Made by a program: the position numbers and the translations under genes. Source: Mesorhizobium sp. YC-39 (GTDB taxonomy: Bacteria > Pseudomonadota > Alphaproteobacteria > Rhizobiales > Rhizobiaceae). From it: DNA of 64,000 nt. Below are positions 41,604 through 49,220 of the stretch, one piece after another. The stretch spans positions 1,000,501 through 1,064,500 of the forward strand of contig NZ_JAOWPS010000002.1 in NCBI RefSeq assembly GCF_025753795.1, read 5' to 3'. The stretch's first letter is position 1. Each line of letters opens with the position of its first letter. Below the pieces are notes generated by a model. The model ran no database searches. It saw only the letters and a list, made by a program, of their open reading frames with translations, and was not told the origin of the DNA.

Positions 41604-43040
41604 CTAGCGGCTCGCCTGCACGTCCGACCCGATATAGGCGATGCGCAGCATGTTGGTGGAGCCTGGCGTCCGCAGCGGCACGCCAGCCGTGATGATCACC
41701 CGGTCGCCCGGCTTGCCGAACCCTTCGTCCAGAGCGATACGGCAGGCGCGGTCGACCATGTCATCAAGGTCGATGGCATCGGGCGAGACAACGCAATGCG
41801 TGCCCCACAACAGCGATAGCCGCCGCGCCGTATTGACGATCGGCGACAGTGCTACGATCGGCACCTGCGGCCGCTCGCGCGCGGCACGCAGGCCGGTGGT
41901 GCCGGACGCCGTATAGGTGATGATCGCCGACAGTTTCAGCGTCTCGGCGATTTCGCGGGCAGCGAGCGAAATGGCATCGGCGCCGGTCGCTTCCGGTTCC
42001 GAGCGCTGTGCGTTGATGATGCCGGCATAGGTCGGATCGGTTTCGACCTTGGTGGCGATCCGGTCCATCATTGCCACCGCCTCGACCGGATAGGCGCCGG
42101 CGGCGGATTCGGCCGACAGCATGATGGCGTCGGCGCCTTCGAACACGGCGATCGAGACGTCGGACACTTCGGCGCGGGTCGGCACCGGTGCGGTGATCAT
42201 CGATTCCAGCATCTGCGTGGCGACCACTACCGGCTTGCCGGCGCGGCGCGCGGCACGCGTGATCTGCTTCTGGATACCGGGCACCGCCTCGAGCGGCATC
42301 TCGACGCCGAGATCGCCGCGGGCGACCATCAGCGCATCCGAAAGGTCGATGATCTCGGCCAGCCGGGCGACGGCTTGCGGCTTTTCGATCTTGGCCATGA
42401 TCAGCGCCCGGCCACGCGCGATCTTGCGCGCTTCCGCCAGGTCCTCCGGCCGCTGCACGAACGACAACGCGATCCAATCGACGCCGGTGGCCAGCACGGC
42501 ATCGAGGTCCTTGCGGTCCTTTTCGGTCAGCGCCCCGACCGGCAGGTCGGTGTCGGGCAGGCTGACGCCCTTCTTGTCGGAAATGGTGGTGCCGGCGACG
42601 ACGGTGCAGACGATCGCCTTGCCATTGCTCTTCACTGCCTTCAGCTCGAGCTTGCCATCGTCGATCAAAAGACGGTGACCGGCCTCGACCGAGCTCAGGA
42701 TTTCGGGATGCGGCAGATAGACCCTTGTCGAGGTACCGGGCTCGGGATTGTCGTCGAGCGTGAAGGTCTGGCCGGGCTTCAGTACCTCCTTGCCATTGGC
42801 GAATTTGCCGACGCGCAGTTTTGGCCCTTGCAGGTCGGCGAGAATGCCGATCGGCCGGCCGACCACTTCCTCGACGGCGCGGATGCGGCCGACAAGTGTT
42901 CGCATCAAATCATGATCTGTGTGGCTCATATTGATGCGGAACACGTCGGCGCCGGCTTCGAAGAGTTTCCTCAGCATCTCCTCGGAGGATGAGGCCGGAC
43001 CGATGGTGGCGAGGATCTTGACCTTGCGGCTACGTCTCAT
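41604..43040 (-). CDS. pyk: Pyruvate kinase
   Basis: A 478-residue glycolytic enzyme turning phosphoenolpyruvate and ADP into pyruvate and ATP. N-terminal RKVKILATIGPASSS, barrel motifs FRINMSHT and the catalytic-lysine helix ALIMAKIEKPQAV, metal-binding MVARGDLGVEMP, and a C-terminal allosteric domain with ITYTASGTTGLRAARERP. It overlaps the upstream DUF1036 gene by four bases (ATGA), so both come from one transcript that begins near an AATCGATT box (43618). Confidence 0.96.
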   Translation of the reverse strand: MRRSRKVKILATIGPASSSEEMLRKLFEAGADVFRINMSHTDHDLMRTLVGRIRAVEEVVGRPIGILADLQGPKLRVGKFANGKEVLKPGQTFTLDDNPEPGTSTRVYLPHPEILSSVEAGHRLLIDDGKLELKAVKSNGKAIVCTVVAGTTISDKKGVSLPDTDLPVGALTEKDRKDLDAVLATGVDWIALSFVQRPEDLAEARKIARGRALIMAKIEKPQAVARLAEIIDLSDALMVARGDLGVEMPLEAVPGIQKQITRAARRAGKPVVVATQMLESMITAPVPTRAEVSDVSIAVFEGADAIMLSAESAAGAYPVEAVAMMDRIATKVETDPTYAGIINAQRSEPEATGADAISLAAREIAETLKLSAIITYTASGTTGLRAARERPQVPIVALSPIVNTARRLSLLWGTHCVVSPDAIDLDDMVDRACRIALDEGFGKPGDRVIITAGVPLRTPGSTNMLRIAYIGSDVQASR

Positions 43041-43525
43041 TGACTGTTTGTTCCCGGGGCGGCTGGAGCGCCATCCGTTGCGGACTCATCGGTAAGCTGG
43101 ACCATCCAGCTTGCCTGTTCGCCCGTGTCATATTCCTGAAATCCGGCGCGCTGGAAGCCCCGGGCGACACAATCGGTGACGCCGGCGATCTTGAACTCTT
43201 TTTCGGCCACGCACATGTTGATCGGGCCATCCCAGCGTCCGCCGCGCTCGGCGTCTTCTGCATAAAGATAGTAAAACCTTGATGACAGCGGCCCTTCGAT
43301 CAGCGTCTTGCAGCTCGATCCTTCAATGTGCCACCAGCCCTCGGTGATCCAGCCGGCCTTGGCGCGGTAGCCGATGCCGACACCGACCAGGTTCTGCGTG
43401 GCGTTGCAGACGCGGAAATCGGCGCGTGCCGGCGAGGCCGTAACCAGCGCGGACAGTCCGATAGCAAGGCTCAGGAGCGGCATGGCGAAGGCGTAGCGCA
43501 CGCGCGGCCTGCCGGCGGAACCCAT
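43037..43525 (-). CDS. Exported DUF1036 protein
   Basis: A 162-residue secreted protein. A signal peptide ends near residue 36 (SPARA). The mature domain carries the DUF1036 pattern FRVCNATQNLVGVGIGYRA, WITEGWWHIEGSSCKTLIEG and YYLYAEDAERGG with four or five cysteines likely in disulfides. Function unknown. ATG 43525 has GAGGGG seven bases upstream and is preferred to 43555. Conserved adjacency of this gene with pyk in rhizobia suggests shared regulation rather than a shared reaction. Confidence 0.88.
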   Translation of the reverse strand: MGSAGRPRVRYAFAMPLLSLAIGLSALVTASPARADFRVCNATQNLVGVGIGYRAKAGWITEGWWHIEGSSCKTLIEGPLSSRFYYLYAEDAERGGRWDGPINMCVAEKEFKIAGVTDCVARGFQRAGFQEYDTGEQASWMVQLTDESATDGAPAAPGTNSQ

Positions 43526-43617
43526 CCTGAAACCCCTCAAGAACCACATTTGCATCTCTCAACGCCCCTTTTCGGAAAAGTCCGGGCGCATGTCAACGCG
43601 CCGTTTTGCCCAATTCC

Positions 43618-43625
43618 AATCGATT
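43618..43625. promoter_or_regulatory. AATCGATT box before DUF1036-pyk
   Basis: AATCGATT within TTCCAATCGATTTAGAA, 93 bases before the DUF1036 start on the minus strand. Third copy of the box seen before gap and fba. Confidence 0.5.
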
Positions 43626-43770
43626 TAGAAACGCCTTGGCGCATCGCCCGCCGCCTTCTGCCAGATTTCCGCAGAAACCTTGGCCAAACAACGGCATTGC
43701 GCAAGCGTCGGCTTCGTGGAATGACGATACCACCCTCCCCGAAAGCCAGCGAACAGACCATTTCCCGCTA

Positions 43771-44568
43771 ATGACCCGATCCACAGTTTTCGCGCCTTTC
43801 GATATCGTCGAAGGCGACCGCAAGCGAGGCATCGTGCTGCTGGCCGACCATGCCCGCCGCGACCTGCCGCAAGAATATGGCAGCCTTGGCCTGCCCTCAG
43901 CGGAGTTCGACCGCCACATCGCCTATGACATCGGCGTCGAGACGGTGACGCGCGAACTGGCGGCCCTGCTCGGCGCACCAGCGGTGCTCGCCAATTTTTC
44001 GCGGCTGCTGATCGATCCCAATCGAGGCGAGGACGACCCGACCCTGATCCGCCAGCTCTATGACGGCACCGTCGTGCCGGGAAATTATCCTATAGCCTGG
44101 GAAGAACGCGAAAGGCGGCTCGACCGCTTCTACCGTCCCTATCACGACGCTGTCGGCGCCATGATCGCCTCGGTGGCGCAGGCTTCCACACATCCGCCTT
44201 TCATCTTCTCGGTGCATTCCTTCACCCCGGCCATGCAGGGCGTTGTGCGCCCATGGCATGTCGGCATCCTATGGGATCGCGACGACCGGGTGGCACGGCC
44301 GCTGATCGACATGCTGGCGGCGGACAAGAGCCTCGTCGTTGGCGACAACGAGCCCTATGACGGCGCCTTGCGCGGCGACACCATGTTCAGGCATGCCATC
44401 GTCAACGGCTTTGCCCATGCGCTGATCGAGATCCGCCAGGATCTGATCGCCGATAGCAAGGGCGCGCTGGCCTGGGCCGAACGGCTGGCACCGATCGTTG
44501 ACGCGATCGACCGCCGTCCCGATATACATCAGGTGAAAATGTTCGGCTCGCGCACCGGGCCGCTGTAA
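43771..44568 (+). CDS. N-formylglutamate amidohydrolase family protein
   Basis: A 265-residue metal-dependent amidohydrolase. The family pieces are GIVLLADHARRDLP (with DH), VLANFSRLLIDPNRG, the His/Glu region PFIFSVHSFTPAMQG, and VGDNEPYDGAL. The family hydrolyses N-formyl-L-glutamate in histidine degradation, but no hut genes are near, so another N-acyl substrate is possible. The ATG at 43771 follows no strong site but fits homologues; upstream frame is unlikely coding. It probably forms an operon with DUF1244, 14 bases away. Confidence 0.87.
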   Translation: MTRSTVFAPFDIVEGDRKRGIVLLADHARRDLPQEYGSLGLPSAEFDRHIAYDIGVETVTRELAALLGAPAVLANFSRLLIDPNRGEDDPTLIRQLYDGTVVPGNYPIAWEERERRLDRFYRPYHDAVGAMIASVAQASTHPPFIFSVHSFTPAMQGVVRPWHVGILWDRDDRVARPLIDMLAADKSLVVGDNEPYDGALRGDTMFRHAIVNGFAHALIEIRQDLIADSKGALAWAERLAPIVDAIDRRPDIHQVKMFGSRTGPL

Positions 44569-44582
44569 GGAGGCCGAGACAA

Positions 44583-44891
44583 ATGACCGAACTCAGCGAC
44601 GAGCAAAGACGTGATTTCGAGGCCGCCGCCTTCCGCCGGCTGGTCGCGCATCTGCGCGAACGCGGCGATGTCCAGAACATCGATCTGATGAACCTCGCCG
44701 GCTTCTGCCGCAACTGCCTGTCCAACTGGTATCGCGAGGCAGCCGAGGCCGAAGGCCTCGACCTCAGCAAGGACCAGTCGCGCGAGATCATCTACGGCAT
44801 GCCCTATGCCGAATGGCAGGCGCTCAACCAGCTTGACGCCTCCGACGCCAAGAAGGCGGAATTCGAGGCAAGACGCCCCAGGGATCACTAG
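44583..44891 (+). CDS. DUF1244 family protein
   Basis: A 102-residue protein of the DUF1244 family. The conserved core is LMNLAGFCRNCLSNWYREAAE with a CxxC pair, then DQSREIIYGMPYAEW and an acidic C-terminus. Function unknown; the CRNC may bind a metal. GGAGG lies just before the ATG. It follows the amidohydrolase gene closely, a pairing I recall in other alphaproteobacteria, and is ended by a hairpin. Confidence 0.92.
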   Translation: MTELSDEQRRDFEAAAFRRLVAHLRERGDVQNIDLMNLAGFCRNCLSNWYREAAEAEGLDLSKDQSREIIYGMPYAEWQALNQLDASDAKKAEFEARRPRDH

Positions 44892-44900
44892 GATCGCCTG

Positions 44901-44930
44901 AAAGACCGAGTTCGACTCGAACTGGTCTTT
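44901..44930. terminator. Hairpin after DUF1244
   Basis: AAAGACC(GA)GTTCG / CGAAC(T)GGTCTTT, a near-perfect 30-base palindrome with loop ACT. Only three T end it, so termination strength is uncertain. Confidence 0.6.
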
Positions 44931-44972
44931 ACCGCAAAGCGAAAGGAACGCGGCGAAGGGGGAGAGAGCATC

Positions 44973-45650
44973 ATGTCAACGGGCACGACAGTCGAGGACG
45001 TCACGCGCGAACTCGCCGCCCTCGAAGACCCGAAGATGCGCGAGGCCAATGAACGCCGTGGCGACGATCACGGCGTGAACCTCACCCATCTTCGCGTCCT
45101 CGCCAAGCGATTGAAGACCCAGCATGAACTCGCGGTTCAGCTCTGGGCCAGAGGCGACACCGCCGCGCGCCTGCTCGCCACATTGCTGTGCAGGCCGAAG
45201 GCCTTTTCCGCAGCCGAGCTCGACGTGATGATCCGCGACATCCGCTCTCCCAAGCTCCTCGACTGGTTCATCGTCAACGTTGTCAAGCCCGGCCGCCACG
45301 CCGAGGAACTTCGGCTGGCCTGGAAGGACGGCGACGACCTTGTCGGTCGCGCCGGCTGGAGCCTGACGACCGACAGGGTCGTCAGGAACGCTGGGGGACT
45401 CGACCTCGATGCCCTGCTCGACCAGATCGAGAAGGAGATGAAAGAGGCGCCTGCCCACAAGCAATGGGCCATGAACCATTGTCTCGCCGAGATCGGCATC
45501 CATCATCCGAAACTTCGGATGCGGGCCATCGGGATTGGCGAGCGGCTCGCCGTCCTCATCGACTACCCTGCATCGCCTGGCTGCACGCCACCCTACGCCC
45601 CGGTCTGGATCGCCGAGATGGTTCGCCGGCGCGGGCAAGTTCATGATTAG
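44973..45650 (+). CDS. DNA alkylation repair protein (HEAT-like, AlkC/AlkD-type)
   Basis: A 225-residue all-helical protein of the DNA alkylation repair family, in which HEAT-like repeats cradle alkylated DNA. Segments typical of the family are VNLTHLRVLAKRLKTQHELA, LWARGDTAARLLATLL and WAMNHCLAEIGIHHP. It lacks an unmistakable AlkD catalytic Trp/Asp/Arg triad from what I can judge, so glycosylase activity is not certain. ATG 44973 follows a GGGGAGAG site. Stands alone. Confidence 0.85.
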   Translation: MSTGTTVEDVTRELAALEDPKMREANERRGDDHGVNLTHLRVLAKRLKTQHELAVQLWARGDTAARLLATLLCRPKAFSAAELDVMIRDIRSPKLLDWFIVNVVKPGRHAEELRLAWKDGDDLVGRAGWSLTTDRVVRNAGGLDLDALLDQIEKEMKEAPAHKQWAMNHCLAEIGIHHPKLRMRAIGIGERLAVLIDYPASPGCTPPYAPVWIAEMVRRRGQVHD

Positions 45651-45774
45651 GCAAGTCCATGATAGTGCCTCATGGTGCGACCTGGCCCAAGCTCCTGTTG
45701 GCCGGTAGCGCTTGACTGCAAATTGAATCGATCTAATTTGCCACGCGAGGCCATTTCAGACCGGATTCTACGCG

Positions 45775-46965
45775 ATGGACGCGCAAAACGTCATGCAGAC
45801 CGCCATTCGCGGGCGATGGGCCGTGGCGGCCATCTTCCTCGCCAACGGCTTCCTGACCGGAAGCTGGGCGCCGCAGATCCCGGTGTTCCTGACCCGGCTC
45901 GACATCTCGAAATTCACACTCGGTCTGCTGATCCTTCTGTTCGGCGCCGGCGCCGTCACGGCAATGACCTGGTGCGGCCACCTGATCTCCAGGCACGGTT
46001 CGCGCACCGTGCTGCGCTGGTTTGGCCTTTGCGGCAGCTTCGGCCTGCTCGCGGTGGCGCTCGCTCCCAATGTGCCGCTGGCGGCGATCGCCATGCTCGT
46101 CTTCGGCGGCTCAATCGGCGGCATGGACGTCGCCATGAACGCCAATGCAGTGGTGGTGGAGCGACGACTGTCCCGCGCCATCATGTCGTCATCGCACGGC
46201 TTCTGGAGCCTTGGCGGTTTTGCCGGCGGCGCTCTCGGTGGTTTCGCCATCCAGAACTATGGTCATCTCGCCCATGCCACGGTTGTGACGGCTCTGGCCT
46301 TTGCTGTGGTCGCCGCGGCGGTCCGCTACCTGATCGCCGAGGGTAAACCGTCGCGGGGATCGGCCCCCGGGCATCGCAAATTCACGCTGCCAGGCAATCC
46401 GCTGGTCTATCTGGTCGGGCTGATGGCGCTGCTGACGATGATCTCCGAAGGCGCGGTGCTGGACTGGGCGGCGCTGTATCTGCAGCAGGAGCTCGGCGCC
46501 GACCTTGCCATCGCAGGCCTGGCTTACGCCGCCTTTTCCGGCATCATGGCCGTCATGCGTTTCTTCGGCGACGGCGTGCGCAACCGCTTCGGTGCGGTGA
46601 CGACGCTGCGCATCTCGGCCCTTGCCGCCGCCGCAGGCATGCTGGTGGCCGGGCTGGCGCCCTCGCCCTTCATCGCCATCGCGGCTTTTGCCTTTTGCGG
46701 CCTCGGCATCGCCAATATGGTGCCGATCCTGTTTTCGGCCGGCGGCAACCAGGAAGGCATGTCATCGGGCACAGGCATGAGCGTTGTCACCACAATGGGT
46801 TACTCAGGCATTCTGGTGGCACCCTCGGCGATCGGCTTCGTCGCCGAGCATTCGAGCTTCGGCCCGATCTTCGTCGCGCTGTCGGGGCTGCTGGTGATCG
46901 TGCTTCTGATGGCCGGGCTTGCTCACCGCGCCGAATTCGCTCCGGAGCCGGCACCGGCCGAATAG
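45775..46965 (+). CDS. MFS transporter
   Basis: A 396-residue major facilitator with 12 helices. The start (RGRWAVAAIFLANGFLTGSW) and the middle loop after helix six are typical of the YbjJ/fucose-permease-like group. Substrate unknown. An AATCGATC sequence occurs at 45726-45733, one base from the box before gap, within a TTGACT-based promoter-like stretch. Its last 43 bases overlap the convergent LysR gene. Confidence 0.84.
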   Translation: MDAQNVMQTAIRGRWAVAAIFLANGFLTGSWAPQIPVFLTRLDISKFTLGLLILLFGAGAVTAMTWCGHLISRHGSRTVLRWFGLCGSFGLLAVALAPNVPLAAIAMLVFGGSIGGMDVAMNANAVVVERRLSRAIMSSSHGFWSLGGFAGGALGGFAIQNYGHLAHATVVTALAFAVVAAAVRYLIAEGKPSRGSAPGHRKFTLPGNPLVYLVGLMALLTMISEGAVLDWAALYLQQELGADLAIAGLAYAAFSGIMAVMRFFGDGVRNRFGAVTTLRISALAAAAGMLVAGLAPSPFIAIAAFAFCGLGIANMVPILFSAGGNQEGMSSGTGMSVVTTMGYSGILVAPSAIGFVAEHSSFGPIFVALSGLLVIVLLMAGLAHRAEFAPEPAPAE

Positions 46966-47837
46966 CGCTTGAGTTCCTCATAGAGGAAATCCGCCACCCG
47001 GCGGATGCGCACGCTGGTGCGCACGTCGCGATGCATGGCCAGCCACACCGGCAGGGTCGGTAGAGCGAGGCCTGGCAGCACTGTCTCGACCAGCGGATCG
47101 CGATCGGCCAACGGCTGCTGGCCGAAGCCGATGCCGTTTCCCGCCCGCACCGCCTCCCACAGCACGATCTGGTTGTCGGTCCTGAAGCGGAAGGCATTGC
47201 GGGTGAGCGGAACGCCGAGCTGTGCAAAGCCGCGGATGATGTCGTCGCCGCGGTCGAAGCCAATCAGATCGTGGCCGGCAAGATCGCCGGCTTCGCGCGG
47301 TCGGCCGCGCCGCTCGAGATAGGATTTGGCCGCGCAAGCGCAGAGCGGAATGTCGGTGACCTTGCGCGCCACCAATTCGTTCTGCGCCGGCTTGACCATG
47401 CGGATGGCGATGTCGGCGTCACGGCGCAGGAGATTCTCGACCTGGTTCGACGCCACGATCTCGACCTCGATGCCGGGTTCCTCCATTCCGAGCCGCGCCG
47501 TCATCTCTGGCAGGACATAGGCCGCCACCACTTCGCTGGCGGCGATGCGCACGGTGCCCTCGATCGCCTCGACCGACCCCAGCGCCAGCAGAGAAAAGGC
47601 GCTCGCCTGCTCGCTCACCGCCCGGCCGCGTTCATAAAGCGTGCTGCCGGCTTCGGTCAGCGCATAGCCGCGCCGCCCACGCCTGAACAGCGTGACGCCA
47701 AGCGCCTGTTCCAGTTCAGCGATATGGCGGCCGAGCGTCGGCTGGCTCGATGCCAGTTTTCGCGCGGCGGCCGACAGGCTGCCGGTTTCCGCCACGGTGA
47801 CGAAACTTTTGATCAGGTTCCAGTCGATTTCTGCCAT
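46923..47837 (-). CDS. LysR-family transcriptional regulator
   Basis: A 304-residue LysR regulator. Winged helix at 1-60 (NLIKSFVTVAETGSLSAAARKLASSQPTLGRHIAELEQALG) followed by the two-lobed effector domain. It is divergent from the NAD-epimerase-like gene; a palindrome ATCTGA-ATA-TCAGAT starts five bases upstream of its start codon, matching the T-N11-A style of LysR boxes. It is likely a self-repressor that activates the oxidoreductase gene. Confidence 0.92.
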   Translation of the reverse strand: MAEIDWNLIKSFVTVAETGSLSAAARKLASSQPTLGRHIAELEQALGVTLFRRGRRGYALTEAGSTLYERGRAVSEQASAFSLLALGSVEAIEGTVRIAASEVVAAYVLPEMTARLGMEEPGIEVEIVASNQVENLLRRDADIAIRMVKPAQNELVARKVTDIPLCACAAKSYLERRGRPREAGDLAGHDLIGFDRGDDIIRGFAQLGVPLTRNAFRFRTDNQIVLWEAVRAGNGIGFGQQPLADRDPLVETVLPGLALPTLPVWLAMHRDVRTSVRIRRVADFLYEELKRYSAGAGSGANSAR

Positions 47838-47841
47838 TCAT

Positions 47842-47856
47842 ATCTGAATATCAGAT
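47842..47856. promoter_or_regulatory. LysR-box palindrome
   Basis: ATCTGA-ATA-TCAGAT, a perfect 15-bp inverted repeat immediately upstream of the LysR gene in the 96-bp divergent gap. Confidence 0.6.
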
Positions 47857-47933
47857 CGCCAACTTCAGTCAATTTTCATTCATCTGCAAAGGCATCACAT
47901 TGGGGCCCTAAACGCAAACAACGGAGACGAACA

Positions 47934-48899
47934 ATGACCAAGATCGCAATTCTGGGCGCCAATGGCCGGCTCGGCCGGGTGGTCGCCAAGGCCTTCATCG
48001 ACGCTGGCTACGAGGTCCGCGCCGTCACCCGCAGCGGCAAGGTGCCGGCCGAACTCGAGGGCGCCACTTCCGTCGCTGGCGACGGGCTCGACCGCGAAGC
48101 GCTGATCCGCGCCACGGAAGGCGTCGACATCATCTTCAATGGCCTCAACCCTATCTACACCGACTGGGGCAAGTGCCTGCCGATGGCAGAGAACGTCATG
48201 GCCGCCTGCCAGGCGAACGGTGCCGTGCACCTGGCTCCGGGCAATGTCTACAATTACGGGTCGCCGATCCCGGCGGTGATCGGCGAAGACACGCCATTCC
48301 ATCCGACCACCGAAAAGGGCCGCATCCGCGTTGCCATGGAAGACCTCTTTCGCCGCGAGGCCGACGCCGGCCGGGTGCGCACCATTCTTCTGCGGGCCGG
48401 CGATTTCTTCGGCGGCACCGGCACTGGATCGTGGTTCGACCTGATCGTCGCCGCCAAGATGAACAAGGGCGTCTACACCGCTCCCGGGCCGGTCGACCTC
48501 GTACATGAATGGGCCTACCTGCCGGACCTGGCCCAGGCTTTCGTCGGGCTGGCACAGAATCTCGGCAAGCTTGGCTCCTACGAAGCGCTGAACTTTCCCG
48601 GCCATGCCGTCACCGATCTGGAGATCAAGGCGGCATCGGAAAAAGCGTTGGGGCGCACTTTGAAACTGACTTCGATGCCCTGGTGGGTGCTGCGCGCCGG
48701 CAGCCCGTTCGTGGCCATGTGGCGTGAGATCGTCTCGATGTCCTATCTGCGCTTCGAACCGCACCGCCTTGTTTCCACCCGGCTCGAAGGCATCATCGGC
48801 AGGGTCCCGCACACGCCGCTGGACAAGGCCGTCGCCGAAGCCCTTTTCGATATCGGTATCTTGCCGGTAGCGGACACAGGCGAGCAAAAGGCCGCCTGA
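47934..48899 (+). CDS. NAD-dependent epimerase/dehydratase family protein
   Basis: A 321-residue short-chain dehydrogenase-like (extended SDR) protein. The nucleotide-binding motif is ILGANGRLGRVVAKAF at 5-20, and the YxxxK-like region is atypical: VYNYGS followed by a distant Lys in TEKGR, so the enzyme may act as an epimerase, reductase or NmrA-like sensor. The ATG at 47934 follows GGAGACG. Likely under control of the divergent LysR. The substrate is not evident. Confidence 0.85.
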   Translation: MTKIAILGANGRLGRVVAKAFIDAGYEVRAVTRSGKVPAELEGATSVAGDGLDREALIRATEGVDIIFNGLNPIYTDWGKCLPMAENVMAACQANGAVHLAPGNVYNYGSPIPAVIGEDTPFHPTTEKGRIRVAMEDLFRREADAGRVRTILLRAGDFFGGTGTGSWFDLIVAAKMNKGVYTAPGPVDLVHEWAYLPDLAQAFVGLAQNLGKLGSYEALNFPGHAVTDLEIKAASEKALGRTLKLTSMPWWVLRAGSPFVAMWREIVSMSYLRFEPHRLVSTRLEGIIGRVPHTPLDKAVAEALFDIGILPVADTGEQKAA

Positions 48900-48961
48900 T
48901 AGATGACGAAGGCAGCGGACCTCCAATGCGGCGCTCGCTGCCTTGCCGCCTGAGCTTCAGC

Positions 48962-49120
48962 TCAGATCCTGCCCATCAGCAGCAATATCAGGAGCACCAC
49001 CAGAATAACGCCGACGATGCCGGAAGGCCCATAGCCCCAGGCACGCGAATGCGGCCATGCGGGTACTGCGCCGATCAGGATGAGGATTAGAATGATGATG
49101 AGAATGGTGCTGATCGGCAT
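48962..49120 (-). CDS. DUF3309 small membrane protein
   Basis: A 52-residue protein with two hydrophobic helices around WPHSRAWGYGPSG. MPISTILIIILILILIGAVP at the start and VVLLILLLMGRI at the end match the DUF3309 family, small inner-membrane proteins of unknown role. The ATG at 49120 is preferred; the frame upstream adds an unlikely leader that overlaps the terminator region. Confidence 0.9.
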   Translation of the reverse strand: MPISTILIIILILILIGAVPAWPHSRAWGYGPSGIVGVILVVLLILLLMGRI

Positions 49121-49163
49121 GAGAAAACCCTCGCCTTGAGATGCAGATGTGACGAGACAATGC

Positions 49164-49198
49164 AAAAAGCCGCCTGGTTGTTCCCGGGCGGCTTTTTT
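49164..49198. terminator. Bidirectional terminator, RND operon and convergent side
   Basis: AAAAAGCCGCC / GGCGGCTTTTTT with a 12-base loop. It lies 23 bases after the RND permease stop on the minus strand and ahead of DUF3309. Confidence 0.85.
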
Positions 49199-49220
49199 AT
49201 GTGACTAATCAAGCGTGAGC

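Noticed and set aside
44901..44930. tRNA-like GTTCGACTC sequence
   Set aside because: It is the arm of a simple palindrome; no acceptor or anticodon stems fit around it.
47271..47933. Long N-terminal extension of the epimerase gene
   Set aside because: The extra 220 residues are antisense to the LysR gene; the start at 47934 has a ribosome-binding site and a Rossmann start.
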